From the IMG/VR virus record IMGVR_UViG_3300031705_000016, positions 1 to 37,021 of that record: a DNA stretch of 37,021 nucleotides; one strand, given 5' to 3'. This stretch comes from a virus. Shown here one piece after another: positions 16,078 to 22,907 of this stretch. The translations under genes were made by a program, and so were the position numbers. Every line of letters starts with the position of its first letter. The stretch's first letter is position 1. A model generated the notes under the pieces. The model had not been told where the DNA came from. It did not search any database and saw nothing but the letters and a program-made list of their open reading frames with translations.

Positions 16078-16089
16078 GTTAGCTATATA
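16078..16089 (+). repeat. GTTAGCTATATA motif, plus-strand copy
   Basis: The motif is an exact 12-bp match to minus-strand copies at 2380-2369 and 13781-13770. It begins 5 bp after the HTH gene stop and lies upstream of the promoter at 16132-16165. All three copies are outside genes. Confidence 0.6.
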
Positions 16090-16131
16090 TATGCCTATTA
16101 TTTGTTGAATTTAGAGAAATGAATTAAGATA

Positions 16132-16165
16132 TTTGACTATTAGTGCAATATTATTTATATTTTTG
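16132..16165 (+). promoter_or_regulatory. Bacteroidota-type promoter
   Basis: TTTG at 16132-16135 and TATTTTTG at 16158-16165 are separated by 22 nt, matching the TTTG/TAnnTTTG pattern used by the main sigma factor of Bacteroidota. The -7 box ends 23 nt before the ATG at 16189, the same distance as in the promoter before 22946. Confidence 0.6.
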
Positions 16166-16188
16166 TTAGACTTACTAGCATAAATAAA

Positions 16189-16458
16189 ATGATAATACAA
16201 TTGCCAAGCGGTAGAATAATTGAATGTTCAGTTGAACAGTATCTGTCTTTTTCTGACCAAGAAATCCAGGACCTCAACGGTCTAAGTTCAGCATATACCA
16301 AAGAAGTGGGTGACCCTTTTTACAACAAGTACTCACATAGATCCAATAAAGTTGATCCAGATCTCTCAGATTATATAATAGAGAATGAACCAGCATTGGA
16401 TGAAATTGAGTCTTTTGAAAAAATGGATGACCCGTATTTTCACTCGGATGATACCTAA
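16189..16458 (+). CDS. Conserved-looking small acidic protein, unknown
   Basis: The 89-residue protein starts MIIQLPSGRIIECSVEQYLS and has a strongly acidic, Asp/Glu/Pro-rich second half ending FHSDDT. The QLPSGRIIExSVEQYL opening looks like a recurring domain of Bacteroidota phages, though I cannot attach a function. It has its own promoter upstream and a hairpin over its stop codon, so it appears to be a single-gene transcript. Confidence 0.72.
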   Translation: MIIQLPSGRIIECSVEQYLSFSDQEIQDLNGLSSAYTKEVGDPFYNKYSHRSNKVDPDLSDYIIENEPALDEIESFEKMDDPYFHSDDT

Positions 16459-16494
16459 GAGATAGGTACTCCAATCATTTTATTAATTACACAA
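16452..16494 (+). terminator. Hairpin followed by conserved T-rich leader sequence
   Basis: TACCTA (16452-16457) pairs with TAGGTA (16463-16468) around a 5-nt loop; the stem includes the stop codon at 16456-16458. After it comes CATTTTATTAATTACACAA (16476-16494), nearly identical to CATTTTTATTATTACACAA (17154-17172), which follows the structured element before 17203. It could be a weak terminator, a processing site or part of a promoter for 16506. Confidence 0.45.
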
Positions 16495-16505
16495 AAAACA
16501 AAATT

Positions 16506-17078
16506 ATGCAAAGTAAAGTAAACATCTTAGCGGATGACATGGGAAATGTTGTGCGTCAATCTAACTCAAACCCTGAATTTGGTCATGTAAGACTACAACA
16601 AACAAGAGTAACTTTTGGTAACTCAGGTTGGGTAAAAAAATCAAACATTAGTACATTATTACATGGTAAGTTAGAAGATTTAAAAGACATGGGTCTTGAA
16701 TCAATGGACTCACTACCAGGAAAAATCATTATCAAAGAACAGTTAGAAGCATTTAGTGCTAATGACGGTGATAGAGATTACAAAATGGCAGGTCAAACAG
16801 GTATAGTATGCTGTGTTGATGGACAACCTATTTATAGGAAAACATTCTTTGTAGCAGATGCTACCGCTCAGGATGTATTAGTTGCTCATAATAATGGTTC
16901 TGCCATTAAAGAAGCAAACGGTCTAGACAACAACACAATACAAAACATAGCTCCTGCACCTAAAGCAGAAGCATTTGGATTTGATGATAGTGAAGAAGGA
17001 GATACTGACAATGTAACTGATGAAGTTACAGATGAAGTTGAAATAGAAGAAGAAGTTGAAGAAACTTTTGAACTATAA
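16506..17078 (+). CDS. Putative ssDNA-binding protein with acidic tail
   Basis: The 190-residue protein has a beta-rich core (about 1-135: FGHVRLQQTRVTFGNSGWVK, SLPGKIIIKEQLEAF, GQPIYRKTFFVAD). After a Pro/Ala linker it ends in an acidic tail of about 33 residues finishing EETFEL. A folded core, flexible linker and acidic tail with a hydrophobic tip is the layout of phage and bacterial ssDNA-binding proteins, where the tail recruits partners. The core is not clearly an OB fold by eye. It is transcribed alone, flanked by hairpin elements, consistent with high early expression. A DNA-mimic or inhibitor role is an alternative. Confidence 0.62.
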   Translation: MQSKVNILADDMGNVVRQSNSNPEFGHVRLQQTRVTFGNSGWVKKSNISTLLHGKLEDLKDMGLESMDSLPGKIIIKEQLEAFSANDGDRDYKMAGQTGIVCCVDGQPIYRKTFFVADATAQDVLVAHNNGSAIKEANGLDNNTIQNIAPAPKAEAFGFDDSEEGDTDNVTDEVTDEVEIEEEVEETFEL

Positions 17079-17100
17079 CACTAATTTCTAAAGAATGCTT

Positions 17101-17150
17101 GAGGTTTCCCTATAGGGAATTAATTACTGATGGGACCATACAGTAGCCTC
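17101..17150 (+). promoter_or_regulatory. Three-way-junction RNA element, possible terminator/leader
   Basis: Three stems fit together. P1 is GAGG (17101-17104) with CCTC (17147-17150). P2 is the perfect palindrome TTCCCTATAGGGAA (17106-17119). P3 is TACTG-ATGG (17125-17133) with CCAT-a-CAGTA (17136-17145), with one bulged A. A T-rich run (TCTCATTTTTATTATT) follows. It lies between the SSB-like gene and the gene at 17203. The start TGCTTGAG and the later CTGAT match the leader at 13004-13069. Confidence 0.5.
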
Positions 17151-17202
17151 TCTCATTTTTATTATTACACAATCACCAAAATCCAATTAAAACACATGTA
17201 TT

Positions 17203-17745
17203 ATGTTAACTCAAAACCAAATAACAACACTCAAAACAGCAGAAACTAAAACTTTATTATCTCAAACACTCCAACGTTACCACTATTACGGATTATTGGA
17301 AGAATACCAGTTACACCCAACCTCTATAACAAACAATTTTGAATATACAAGGTTAAACTCCTATCAGCATTTCTTATTTAAAAGAGTGTTGCATGGACTT
17401 AACGTTTATAGCAAAGAAGAAGTGGAGAAATTACACTGGGATAAAAAAAGAAGAATTTCAAAGGTCTGGAAAAGATCTCAAAGAGAAATCAATGCTTGGA
17501 AGCAGATGATATGCAATAAAAAGGTTAATGATTATTTTAAAAGAACATTCAAAGGCCCTACAATGGAGTATATTACATCAGTGCCAGCAACTGAAGTACT
17601 TGATGATTACAAAAACACCTTAACATTTAAAGAATTAAACATACAATATGAAGATGTAATACTACTCTTCATGTCTAAAGGTTTACTTCCTAAAAATTAT
17701 TTGACTTTAGAGCCAAATGATCAACAACAAGGTCTGACTGTATGA
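17203..17745 (+). CDS. Protein of unknown function
   Basis: The 180-residue basic, Tyr/Lys-rich protein (MLTQNQITTLKTAETKTLLS) has a helical middle (KVWKRSQREINAWKQMI) and an acidic-polar C-terminus. The composition (many Lys, Arg, Trp, Tyr) could suit RNA or DNA contact. It overlaps the HNH-type gene by 4 bp (ATGA). No known motif is visible. Confidence 0.72.
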   Translation: MLTQNQITTLKTAETKTLLSQTLQRYHYYGLLEEYQLHPTSITNNFEYTRLNSYQHFLFKRVLHGLNVYSKEEVEKLHWDKKRRISKVWKRSQREINAWKQMICNKKVNDYFKRTFKGPTMEYITSVPATEVLDDYKNTLTFKELNIQYEDVILLFMSKGLLPKNYLTLEPNDQQQGLTV

Positions 17746-18146
17746 TTCAGCAGAAAAGAAAACTATGTAATAATTGCAATACTGAACAATTTATCTGGAA
17801 AAATGATAAAGGAAGCCGGTATTGCAAGAATTGCTGGTATAAATCTAAAGAACCTTCTACTAAACCATTACAGAGGAAACCAATCAACAAGAAGTCAAAG
17901 AAAATGCAGTTCATTGATCAAGCTTACACTAAACTAAGAAAACCGTTTATGGAAGCAAACCCAATGTGTCAAGCATCTTTGCATTGTTGTTCAGGTTCTT
18001 CAACAGATGTTCACCACAAAAAAGGACGTGGGGAATATCATCTGGTGGTTAGTACTTGGTTATCAGTATGCAGATCTTGTCATACTTGGATAGAAGAACA
18101 CCCAAAAGAAGCAATAGAATTAGGATATTCATTAAAAAGAAATTAA
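17742..18146 (+). CDS. HNH-type endonuclease-like protein with zinc ribbon
   Basis: The 134-residue protein has two parts. At the N-terminus, CNNCN (about 9-13) and YCKNCW form a zinc ribbon. The C-terminal part has the HNH/His-Me signature: TDVHHKKGRG, WLSVCRSCHTWIEEHP, then an Ala/Gly helix. The middle is Lys/Pro-rich. Related zinc-containing HNH proteins in phages act in recombination (NinG/Rap-type) or as free homing-type nucleases. The position among early genes and stable overlap with the upstream gene favour an integral phage gene rather than a homing invader. Confidence 0.78.
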   Translation: MIQQKRKLCNNCNTEQFIWKNDKGSRYCKNCWYKSKEPSTKPLQRKPINKKSKKMQFIDQAYTKLRKPFMEANPMCQASLHCCSGSSTDVHHKKGRGEYHLVVSTWLSVCRSCHTWIEEHPKEAIELGYSLKRN

Positions 18147-18147
18147 C

Positions 18148-18390
18148 ATGGAACATAAAACACCCCCAACATCAATCTTCAATGAAATGAAGGAAGCATC
18201 AAAAGTAGTATGGAATACTATGGATGATACATATGGATATGTAACTGGAAAACTTGAAAGAGTTGACTCAATAGAAAACCATGCAGATAATGTAATGGTG
18301 TGCTATAGAATGTTTGATATGCAAAATCAACGTTTAATGAGAGCAGTACTATCAGTTGAATCATTAGAATATATTGATAACAACTTATAA
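18148..18390 (+). CDS. Small protein, unknown
   Basis: The 80-residue soluble protein is encoded 1 bp after the HNH gene. It begins MEHKTPPTSIFNEMKEASKV and has a beta-rich middle (TYGYVTGKLERVDSI, DNVMVCYRMFD). No motif recognised. Confidence 0.68.
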   Translation: MEHKTPPTSIFNEMKEASKVVWNTMDDTYGYVTGKLERVDSIENHADNVMVCYRMFDMQNQRLMRAVLSVESLEYIDNNL

Positions 18391-18441
18391 GAACTTAATG
18401 TGGCCAGCTGAAAACACAATTTAGAGTAAGCTTTACTAATT

Positions 18442-18555
18442 ATGAAAAATCATTGTTGTAGTAAATGTAAAAAGAAAACAATTGCAAGTTCATTCCCTAC
18501 TTGGGTGTGTTTAAATGATAAATGTAGTAAATACTTACTACCTCAAGTTAAATAA
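18442..18555 (+). CDS. 37-residue zinc-ribbon-like micro-protein
   Basis: The frame starts MKNHCCSKCKKKTIASSF and ends with TAA at 18553-18555, 6 bp before the next gene. Cysteines are arranged CCSKC and, after a 13-residue spacer, CLNDKC, which can form one zinc-ribbon site. Its fit in the gap between two genes and the Cys spacing argue for a real gene. It probably binds nucleic acid or a host protein. Confidence 0.6.
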   Translation: MKNHCCSKCKKKTIASSFPTWVCLNDKCSKYLLPQVK

Positions 18556-18561
18556 AAGATT

Positions 18562-18798
18562 ATGAATTACGATAAGTTTAAAACTGATGAGTTAGTAGAA
18601 ATAGTAGTTACCAAGACTGGACTACCTTTACCTACATACTACTATAATAATTACGGAAAGTATATTACTGTTGTACCTGAGAATATACCTTTTGGTAATG
18701 GTGTAACTGGTATAGAAAATGCTGATATGCACGATACTTTTAGAGAGGGATGCATAAGGCTAATCAATTGGTATAGTAAAGAAATAAGTAAAATATAA
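18562..18798 (+). CDS. Small protein, unknown
   Basis: The 78-residue protein has Tyr-rich segments (TYYYNNYGKYITVVPENI) and a helical end (CIRLINWYSKEISK). It has no metal site or membrane segment. It is packed between two micro-genes in an array of short early genes. Confidence 0.65.
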   Translation: MNYDKFKTDELVEIVVTKTGLPLPTYYYNNYGKYITVVPENIPFGNGVTGIENADMHDTFREGCIRLINWYSKEISKI

Positions 18799-18804
18799 TG
18801 TATT

Positions 18805-18882
18805 ATGAAAAAGTTTAAAAAGACAGTAATGGATGTGACTGTGGACAAGTTAATTGTGGGACTTGTGGTTAATAACGCATAA
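18805..18882 (+). CDS. Possible 25-residue peptide
   Basis: The frame ATG 18805 to TAA 18882 encodes MKKFKKTVMDVTVDKLIVGL plus five residues. It is amphipathic with a basic start. It fills part of a 170-bp gap and has an AT-rich leader like its neighbours. Coding status is uncertain because of its length. Confidence 0.3.
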   Translation: MKKFKKTVMDVTVDKLIVGLVVNNA

Positions 18883-18967
18883 CACACTACTAAGGTGAGT
18901 TTCAATGCACTTTAATAATAGTTATACGGAAACTAACCCGGAAATTACCGGATATACAATAATAACC

Positions 18968-19129
18968 ATGACTAAAAAAGAAAAAGTATTAGCATGCTAT
19001 GGATTTGTTAATATGAGATCTGCAGCTAAACTATGTGATGTGACTCCAGCTTATGTATCTGTATTATGGAGTAGAGAAGGTTTTCCTTATAAAGAAGAGC
19101 TTAGAAATAATTTAAAATACCCTTATTAA
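18968..19129 (+). CDS. Small helix-turn-helix protein
   Basis: I choose the ATG at 18968 (53 residues, MTKKEKVLACYGFVNMRSAA), not the in-frame ATG at 18905, because the extra 21 residues look unfolded and the HTH domain is complete without them. VNMRSAAKLCDVTPAYVSVLW reads as a helix-turn-helix (AAKLCDVTPAYVSVLW), similar to short phage regulators. It may repress or activate neighbouring early genes. An extended start is possible. Confidence 0.65.
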   Translation: MTKKEKVLACYGFVNMRSAAKLCDVTPAYVSVLWSREGFPYKEELRNNLKYPY

Positions 19130-19136
19130 AGAAAAT

Positions 19137-19334
19137 ATGCAAAAAACAACATACCACATTAGAAAAACAGTCCTTGAGAAAGGTTACTCAGTAATATTAA
19201 ATGATAGTCTTGGTTCTGTATTAGAACTATCTAACTTTGATGAGGCTTCACAGTTATGTCAAATAATGAATTCAAATACAGATAGTAATTGTAAATATGA
19301 ACTGATAGTAGTTCAAGAAAGAATTAAAGATTAA
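19137..19334 (+). CDS. Small protein, unknown
   Basis: The 65-residue alpha/beta protein runs MQKTTYHIRKTVLEKGYSVI, then FDEASQLCQIMNSNT, then a beta strand (YELIVVQE). This strand-helix-strand pattern is common among tiny phage proteins of unknown role. It is 7 bp after the HTH gene. Confidence 0.65.
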   Translation: MQKTTYHIRKTVLEKGYSVILNDSLGSVLELSNFDEASQLCQIMNSNTDSNCKYELIVVQERIKD

Positions 19335-19338
19335 TCAA

Positions 19339-19560
19339 ATGGGAAAAATAATAATTGACATAAGAAATGATATTACAGATGAAGATGCAATGAGTGCAGT
19401 ACTTGCAGTTGTTAAAGAAGGTCAAGTATCAATTGGAGCAAAAAACAAAAAACATTACTGCTGGCTATCTATTCTTAATAATGGAATTCATGTGTCAGTA
19501 TCACCAAAGTATAACTCAGATACAAATAAATTTATTGTATACTTAAACAAACCTAGATAA
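19339..19560 (+). CDS. Small protein, unknown
   Basis: The 73-residue protein (MGKIIIDIRNDITDEDAMSA) has alternating hydrophobic strands and one helix. It ends on the same base that starts the helicase gene (TAATG at 19558-19562), so the two are translationally coupled; it may be a helicase partner. Confidence 0.65.
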   Translation: MGKIIIDIRNDITDEDAMSAVLAVVKEGQVSIGAKNKKHYCWLSILNNGIHVSVSPKYNSDTNKFIVYLNKPR

Positions 19561-20663
19561 TGAAAAGAGATGAAATTCAAAAAGAAGCATTAGATATTGC
19601 CTTAAATAATAGAAGATGTGGATTAGCAATTTCTATGGGTGTAGGTAAAACCAGAATAGCAATACAGCATTTACAGTATTGTTACAACCCATTAGTAGAA
19701 GTCTTAGTAGTAATACCAAAGCATTCTGTATCTCAAGCATGGATAGATGAGTTAGGAAAGATGAACTTAGAAAGTTTAGTTAAACATATAACGTTTACTA
19801 CCTACTTATCAATCAATAAACACAACCCTAATGACTATGATGTAGTTTATTTAGATGAATGTCACAGTCTTTTAGACTCACATGACAAGTTTCTAAGTAG
19901 GTTTACTGGTAAAATCCTTGGATTAACTGGTACACCACCTAAACATCAAGATTCAGAAAAAGGTAGAATGGTCAATAGATATTGTCCAATTAAATACACA
20001 TTTACAGTAGATCAGGCAACTGACTCTAACATTTTAAATGATTATAGGATTATAGTTCACCAGTTACAATTATCAAAAATACCTGCTCTTAAGAAAAAAA
20101 AGAAAGATGGTGGTCATTGGTACACTACTGAACAAAAAGATTATGATTATGTAAGTGGAAGAGTAGCAGACGCTCAAACACCAAAGCAGAAACAATTTGC
20201 TGCAATTATGAGAATGAGAGCATTAATGGATTATAATACTAAAGAACTATATGGTAAATCATTATCAAAAAGTTTAGGTACTAAATGCATTATATTTGCC
20301 AATACTCAAAAGCAAGCAGATGTACTATGTAAACATAGTTACCATTCTGGGAACAAGAAATCTGATGAAAACTTAGAATTATTTTCTGATGGTAGAATAG
20401 ATAGACTATCATGTGTGCTACAATTAAGTGAAGGTATTACTATACCAAAACTTAAACAAGGAATAATACTCCACGCATATGGTAATGAAAGAAAATCTGC
20501 ACAGAGAATTGGAAGATTACTTAGATTAAACCCAACAGAGACAGCAGTATGTCATATACTATGTTACACAAACACCCAAGATGAAGTCTGGGTAAAGCAA
20601 GCTTTAAAAGACTTTGATCAAACAAAAATTACATTTTATAACCCTTTAAACAAACAAAAATAA
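19560..20663 (+). CDS. SNF2/DEAD-type superfamily 2 helicase
   Basis: The 367-residue protein has the SF2 motif set. Motif I is SMGVGKTRIA (26-34). Motif II is YLDECHSL (DECH, residues 99-102), motif III LTGTPP (122-127), and motif VI SAQRIGRLLR near residue 325, with the arginine finger. IPKHSVSQAW (52-61) is motif Ia. A short SNF2-family helicase of this type is a common replication-block gene in crAss-like phages. It translocates on double-stranded DNA with ATP and could support replication, repair or removal of host proteins. Starts inside the TAA of the upstream gene. Confidence 0.92.
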   Translation: MKRDEIQKEALDIALNNRRCGLAISMGVGKTRIAIQHLQYCYNPLVEVLVVIPKHSVSQAWIDELGKMNLESLVKHITFTTYLSINKHNPNDYDVVYLDECHSLLDSHDKFLSRFTGKILGLTGTPPKHQDSEKGRMVNRYCPIKYTFTVDQATDSNILNDYRIIVHQLQLSKIPALKKKKKDGGHWYTTEQKDYDYVSGRVADAQTPKQKQFAAIMRMRALMDYNTKELYGKSLSKSLGTKCIIFANTQKQADVLCKHSYHSGNKKSDENLELFSDGRIDRLSCVLQLSEGITIPKLKQGIILHAYGNERKSAQRIGRLLRLNPTETAVCHILCYTNTQDEVWVKQALKDFDQTKITFYNPLNKQK

Positions 20664-20665
20664 CC

Positions 20666-20845
20666 ATGGAAATAGCATTAGTAATATTAGGTATAGCATC
20701 AGCAGTAATAATTTCAATATTCACTTACCACATTGGTAAAGAAGTTGGAAGAAACAAAGGTAAAAATACCTTAAAAGCAGACATCAATAGAATGACTGTG
20801 CGTACCATGTTGGTACACAAAAGAGATAACCTTAAAAATTTATAG
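20666..20845 (+). CDS. Small single-pass membrane protein
   Basis: The 59-residue frame has an N-terminal hydrophobic helix (ALVILGIASAVIISIFTY, about 4-21) followed by a basic, polar cytoplasmic tail. It fills the gap between the helicase and the zinc-ribbon gene, 2 bp after one and 2 bp before the other. It includes a perfect GTACCA/TGGTAC hairpin at 20802-20816 that probably reflects coding sequence. Confidence 0.65.
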   Translation: MEIALVILGIASAVIISIFTYHIGKEVGRNKGKNTLKADINRMTVRTMLVHKRDNLKNL

Positions 20846-20847
20846 TC

Positions 20848-21087
20848 ATGGGTAAAATGAAAGAATTATTTATAGAACAACAAGATGAACTAATGTACAG
20901 AGGATCTCAAGATCCACGTATAATAGCATTATTTAGACCAGATGTAGAAAGTACTTTTATTAAAGTAGATAATCATCCATGTCCTAATTGCAATCAACCT
21001 GCAATAATGCGTAATGAATCTGAGGCATGTTGTGAAGCATGTGGTCAATCATATGTATACGTAGGCTCATCATTAAGATTTAAATGA
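20848..21087 (+). CDS. Zinc-ribbon protein
   Basis: The 79-residue protein ends in a four-Cys ribbon: CPNCN at about 47-51, then CCEACGQ near 66-71. The N-terminal half is helical and polar. It may bind nucleic acid or act as an adaptor. It overlaps the next gene by 4 bp (ATGA). Confidence 0.7.
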   Translation: MGKMKELFIEQQDELMYRGSQDPRIIALFRPDVESTFIKVDNHPCPNCNQPAIMRNESEACCEACGQSYVYVGSSLRFK

Positions 21088-21359
21088 TGAGAGCATATAC
21101 ATACAGCATTGATGATGATACAGATGTAGAATTCATATACAGTTATGATCCAGGAGAAGAAGAAGTTCATACTGAATCAAATGGAGATCCAGGAACACCA
21201 GGTTCTCCTTCAACTATAAACATAACAAGAGGTTGGGTGACATTAGAATCATCAACACCGGGTGAAATGGTAGAGGTTGATATACTACCATTATCAGATC
21301 AATTAGACATAGATCTTGAACATATTGAAGAACTAATACGTGAAGAACATGAAGGATAA
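21084..21359 (+). CDS. Small acidic protein, unknown
   Basis: The 91-residue, strongly acidic protein has a Gly/Pro/Ser-rich centre (NGDPGTPGSPSTINI) linking an acidic beta-rich N-terminus and a helical acidic C-terminus (LDIDLEHIEELIREEHEG). The charge distribution could suit DNA mimicry or partner binding. It is translationally coupled on both sides. Confidence 0.65.
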   Translation: MMRAYTYSIDDDTDVEFIYSYDPGEEEVHTESNGDPGTPGSPSTINITRGWVTLESSTPGEMVEVDILPLSDQLDIDLEHIEELIREEHEG

Positions 21360-21732
21360 TATATTTGTTACAGCATCAATAAAGAATGGAAGAATTCACT
21401 TCCCTATAAAAGCTACAGGAACTAAATTTACAAGTTTCCTGAGTCAGTTACCTGATGACTCTAAATTAGAGATCTTTATAGGAGTGGGTGGTGAAAAAGG
21501 GAGTAATCCTCAATTAGCTAAGATACATGCAATGATTAAAGAAATAGCACAAGAAATTGGCTATACTTTTGAAGAAGCAAAATCAGTTGTGAAAGAAAAA
21601 TCAGGACTTTGTTTTTTAAAAGAAGGTAAAGAGTCTTGCAAGTCATTTGCAGACTGTGATAAAGATGAATTAAATCTTGTAATTCAAGCATGTATAGAAA
21701 TTGGTGACTTTAGTGGAATGAACCTAAGATAA
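21349..21732 (+). CDS. Phage protein with NinB-like helical core, unknown
   Basis: I use the ATG at 21349 (127 residues, MKDNIFVTASI) rather than a GTG nine bases earlier. The middle, QLAKIHAMIKEIAQEIGYTF followed by EEAKSVVKEKSGLC, resembles the helical core of NinB-type recombination proteins, which bind ssDNA. The rest is small beta strands with Cys residues. The match is loose. It ends at 21732, facing a minus-strand gene. Confidence 0.65.
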   Translation: MKDNIFVTASIKNGRIHFPIKATGTKFTSFLSQLPDDSKLEIFIGVGGEKGSNPQLAKIHAMIKEIAQEIGYTFEEAKSVVKEKSGLCFLKEGKESCKSFADCDKDELNLVIQACIEIGDFSGMNLR

Positions 21733-22158
21733 CTATTTAACTATAGTCATCTTAGCATTCAATTCTTTAAGTTGTTCAGTTACATTTTCACCCTTGTTAA
21801 TTGCTTGAGTTAAAGCTTCAATTTCAGCTTTAGTAGCTGTAGTTTCAGTTTCAATCTCCAATCCTTGCTCATGAGCTTTGAATTTAAATAACTGTATTAG
21901 TGAAAATAAAGTATAGATGTCTGATTCAAATTCATCTAATTGAATATTTTGTTTTTCACCTTCAGGAAGTTCATGTTCTGTTACTATTGTATCAAACTTA
22001 GAAAAAATAACAGGCATTTCACCAGCTCTATCAGAGTTAATGATCATTTTGTTAGTAATTCTTTGTAAACCATGAATATATGCAGGGCTAATTATAAGAC
22101 CTTCCATGTTTTTATTGAAATCATAAGTAATAGTAGTGTGTAATTTATCGTCAGCCAT
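21733..22158 (-). CDS. Lone minus-strand gene in the plus block, unknown
   Basis: The 141-residue protein is predicted to be beta-rich at first (DKLHTTITYDFNKNMEG) and helical/coiled-coil later (TETTATKAEIEALTQAINK). No enzyme motif. It stands between convergent NinB-like and divergent UDG genes, and its stop codon abuts the plus gene stop with no spacer. A TATCTTTG box lies 22 nt before its ATG, so it is transcribed separately and against the surrounding genes. A late virion or regulatory role would explain its own promoter, but that is inference. Confidence 0.78.
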   Translation of the reverse strand: MADDKLHTTITYDFNKNMEGLIISPAYIHGLQRITNKMIINSDRAGEMPVIFSKFDTIVTEHELPEGEKQNIQLDEFESDIYTLFSLIQLFKFKAHEQGLEIETETTATKAEIEALTQAINKGENVTEQLKELNAKMTIVK

Positions 22159-22180
22159 AATGTTAATTTATTTATAATAA

Positions 22181-22188
22181 CAAAGATA
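22181..22188 (-). promoter_or_regulatory. Bacteroidota-type promoter -7 box (TATCTTTG)
   Basis: The minus strand reads TATCTTTG, matching TAnnTTTG, 22 nt before the ATG at 22158. No clear TTTG -33 box is seen. The box sits in the 38-bp gap in front of the divergently oriented UDG gene, so expression of the two could interfere. Confidence 0.55.
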
Positions 22189-22196
22189 GTAAAAAT

Positions 22197-22907
22197 ATGC
22201 AAGAAAGTATAAACATCATAAAGAAAATGTTGCTATCAGATTTTAAAACATCTGGTTGGAATGATATATTAAATCCTTTTATAGAAAGTGAAGCCTTTGA
22301 AAGCATCACAGAAACACTAAGTAATTTAGTAGAACAGGATAGAAGATTTACACCAAAGTTTAAAGAGGCATTTACACCTTTTCTAAAAACAAATTTATCT
22401 GAACTTAAAGTAGTAATAGTTAATCAAGATCCGTATCCACAATTTGGAGTTGCTGATGGATTAGCTTTTAGTTGCTCAAAAACAGGTAAAGCAGAAAAAT
22501 CTTTACAATACATACTGGAAGAAACAATAGGTAATTTCACTACTACAGGAAGAGTATTATATACTCCTGAAGAGTGTGATCTTAAACGTTGGGCAAACCA
22601 AGGTGTATTATTAATTAATACCTCACTTACATGTGAAATTAATAAAATGGGTTCACATACAACAATATGGAAACCATTCATTGAATATGTATTTGAAATG
22701 ATAAATAAAAATAACAAGGATATTATATTTATACTGATGGGAAGAAAAGCTGAACATTGGCAATTACGTTTACCAGGACAAAAGATTTTTAAATGCTCAC
22801 ATCCAGCATCTGCTGCATATAACGGTGGTGTTTGGAAGTCTGATAACATCTTTATTAAAGTAAATGAAGAATTAGATAGACAAGCTAAAACTTGTATATC
22901 ATGGTAA
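22197..22907 (+). CDS. ung: Uracil-DNA glycosylase, family 1
   Basis: The 236-residue protein has the family-1 motif order. The water-activating motif reads NQDPYP (76-81, catalytic Asp78) followed by GVADGLAFSCS, with the stacking Phe91. LLINTSLT holds the uracil-binding Asn141. The DNA-intercalation motif is SHPASAAYNGG with His202. Two changes are notable: the common GQDPYH is NQDPYP, so the first Gly and last His differ, and HPSPLS is HPASAA. It removes uracil from DNA, protecting the AT-rich genome. UDG is also a recurring gene of crAss-like phages. ThyX, encoded nearby, makes dTMP, so the two act on the same dU/dT problem. Confidence 0.9.
   Translation: MQESINIIKKMLLSDFKTSGWNDILNPFIESEAFESITETLSNLVEQDRRFTPKFKEAFTPFLKTNLSELKVVIVNQDPYPQFGVADGLAFSCSKTGKAEKSLQYILEETIGNFTTTGRVLYTPEECDLKRWANQGVLLINTSLTCEINKMGSHTTIWKPFIEYVFEMINKNNKDIIFILMGRKAEHWQLRLPGQKIFKCSHPASAAYNGGVWKSDNIFIKVNEELDRQAKTCISW

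Noticed and set aside
20802-20816. Perfect GTACCA/TGGTAC hairpin with a 3-nt loop, like an N4 virion polymerase promoter
   Set aside because: It lies inside a coding frame with no transcript start expected, so chance is more likely.
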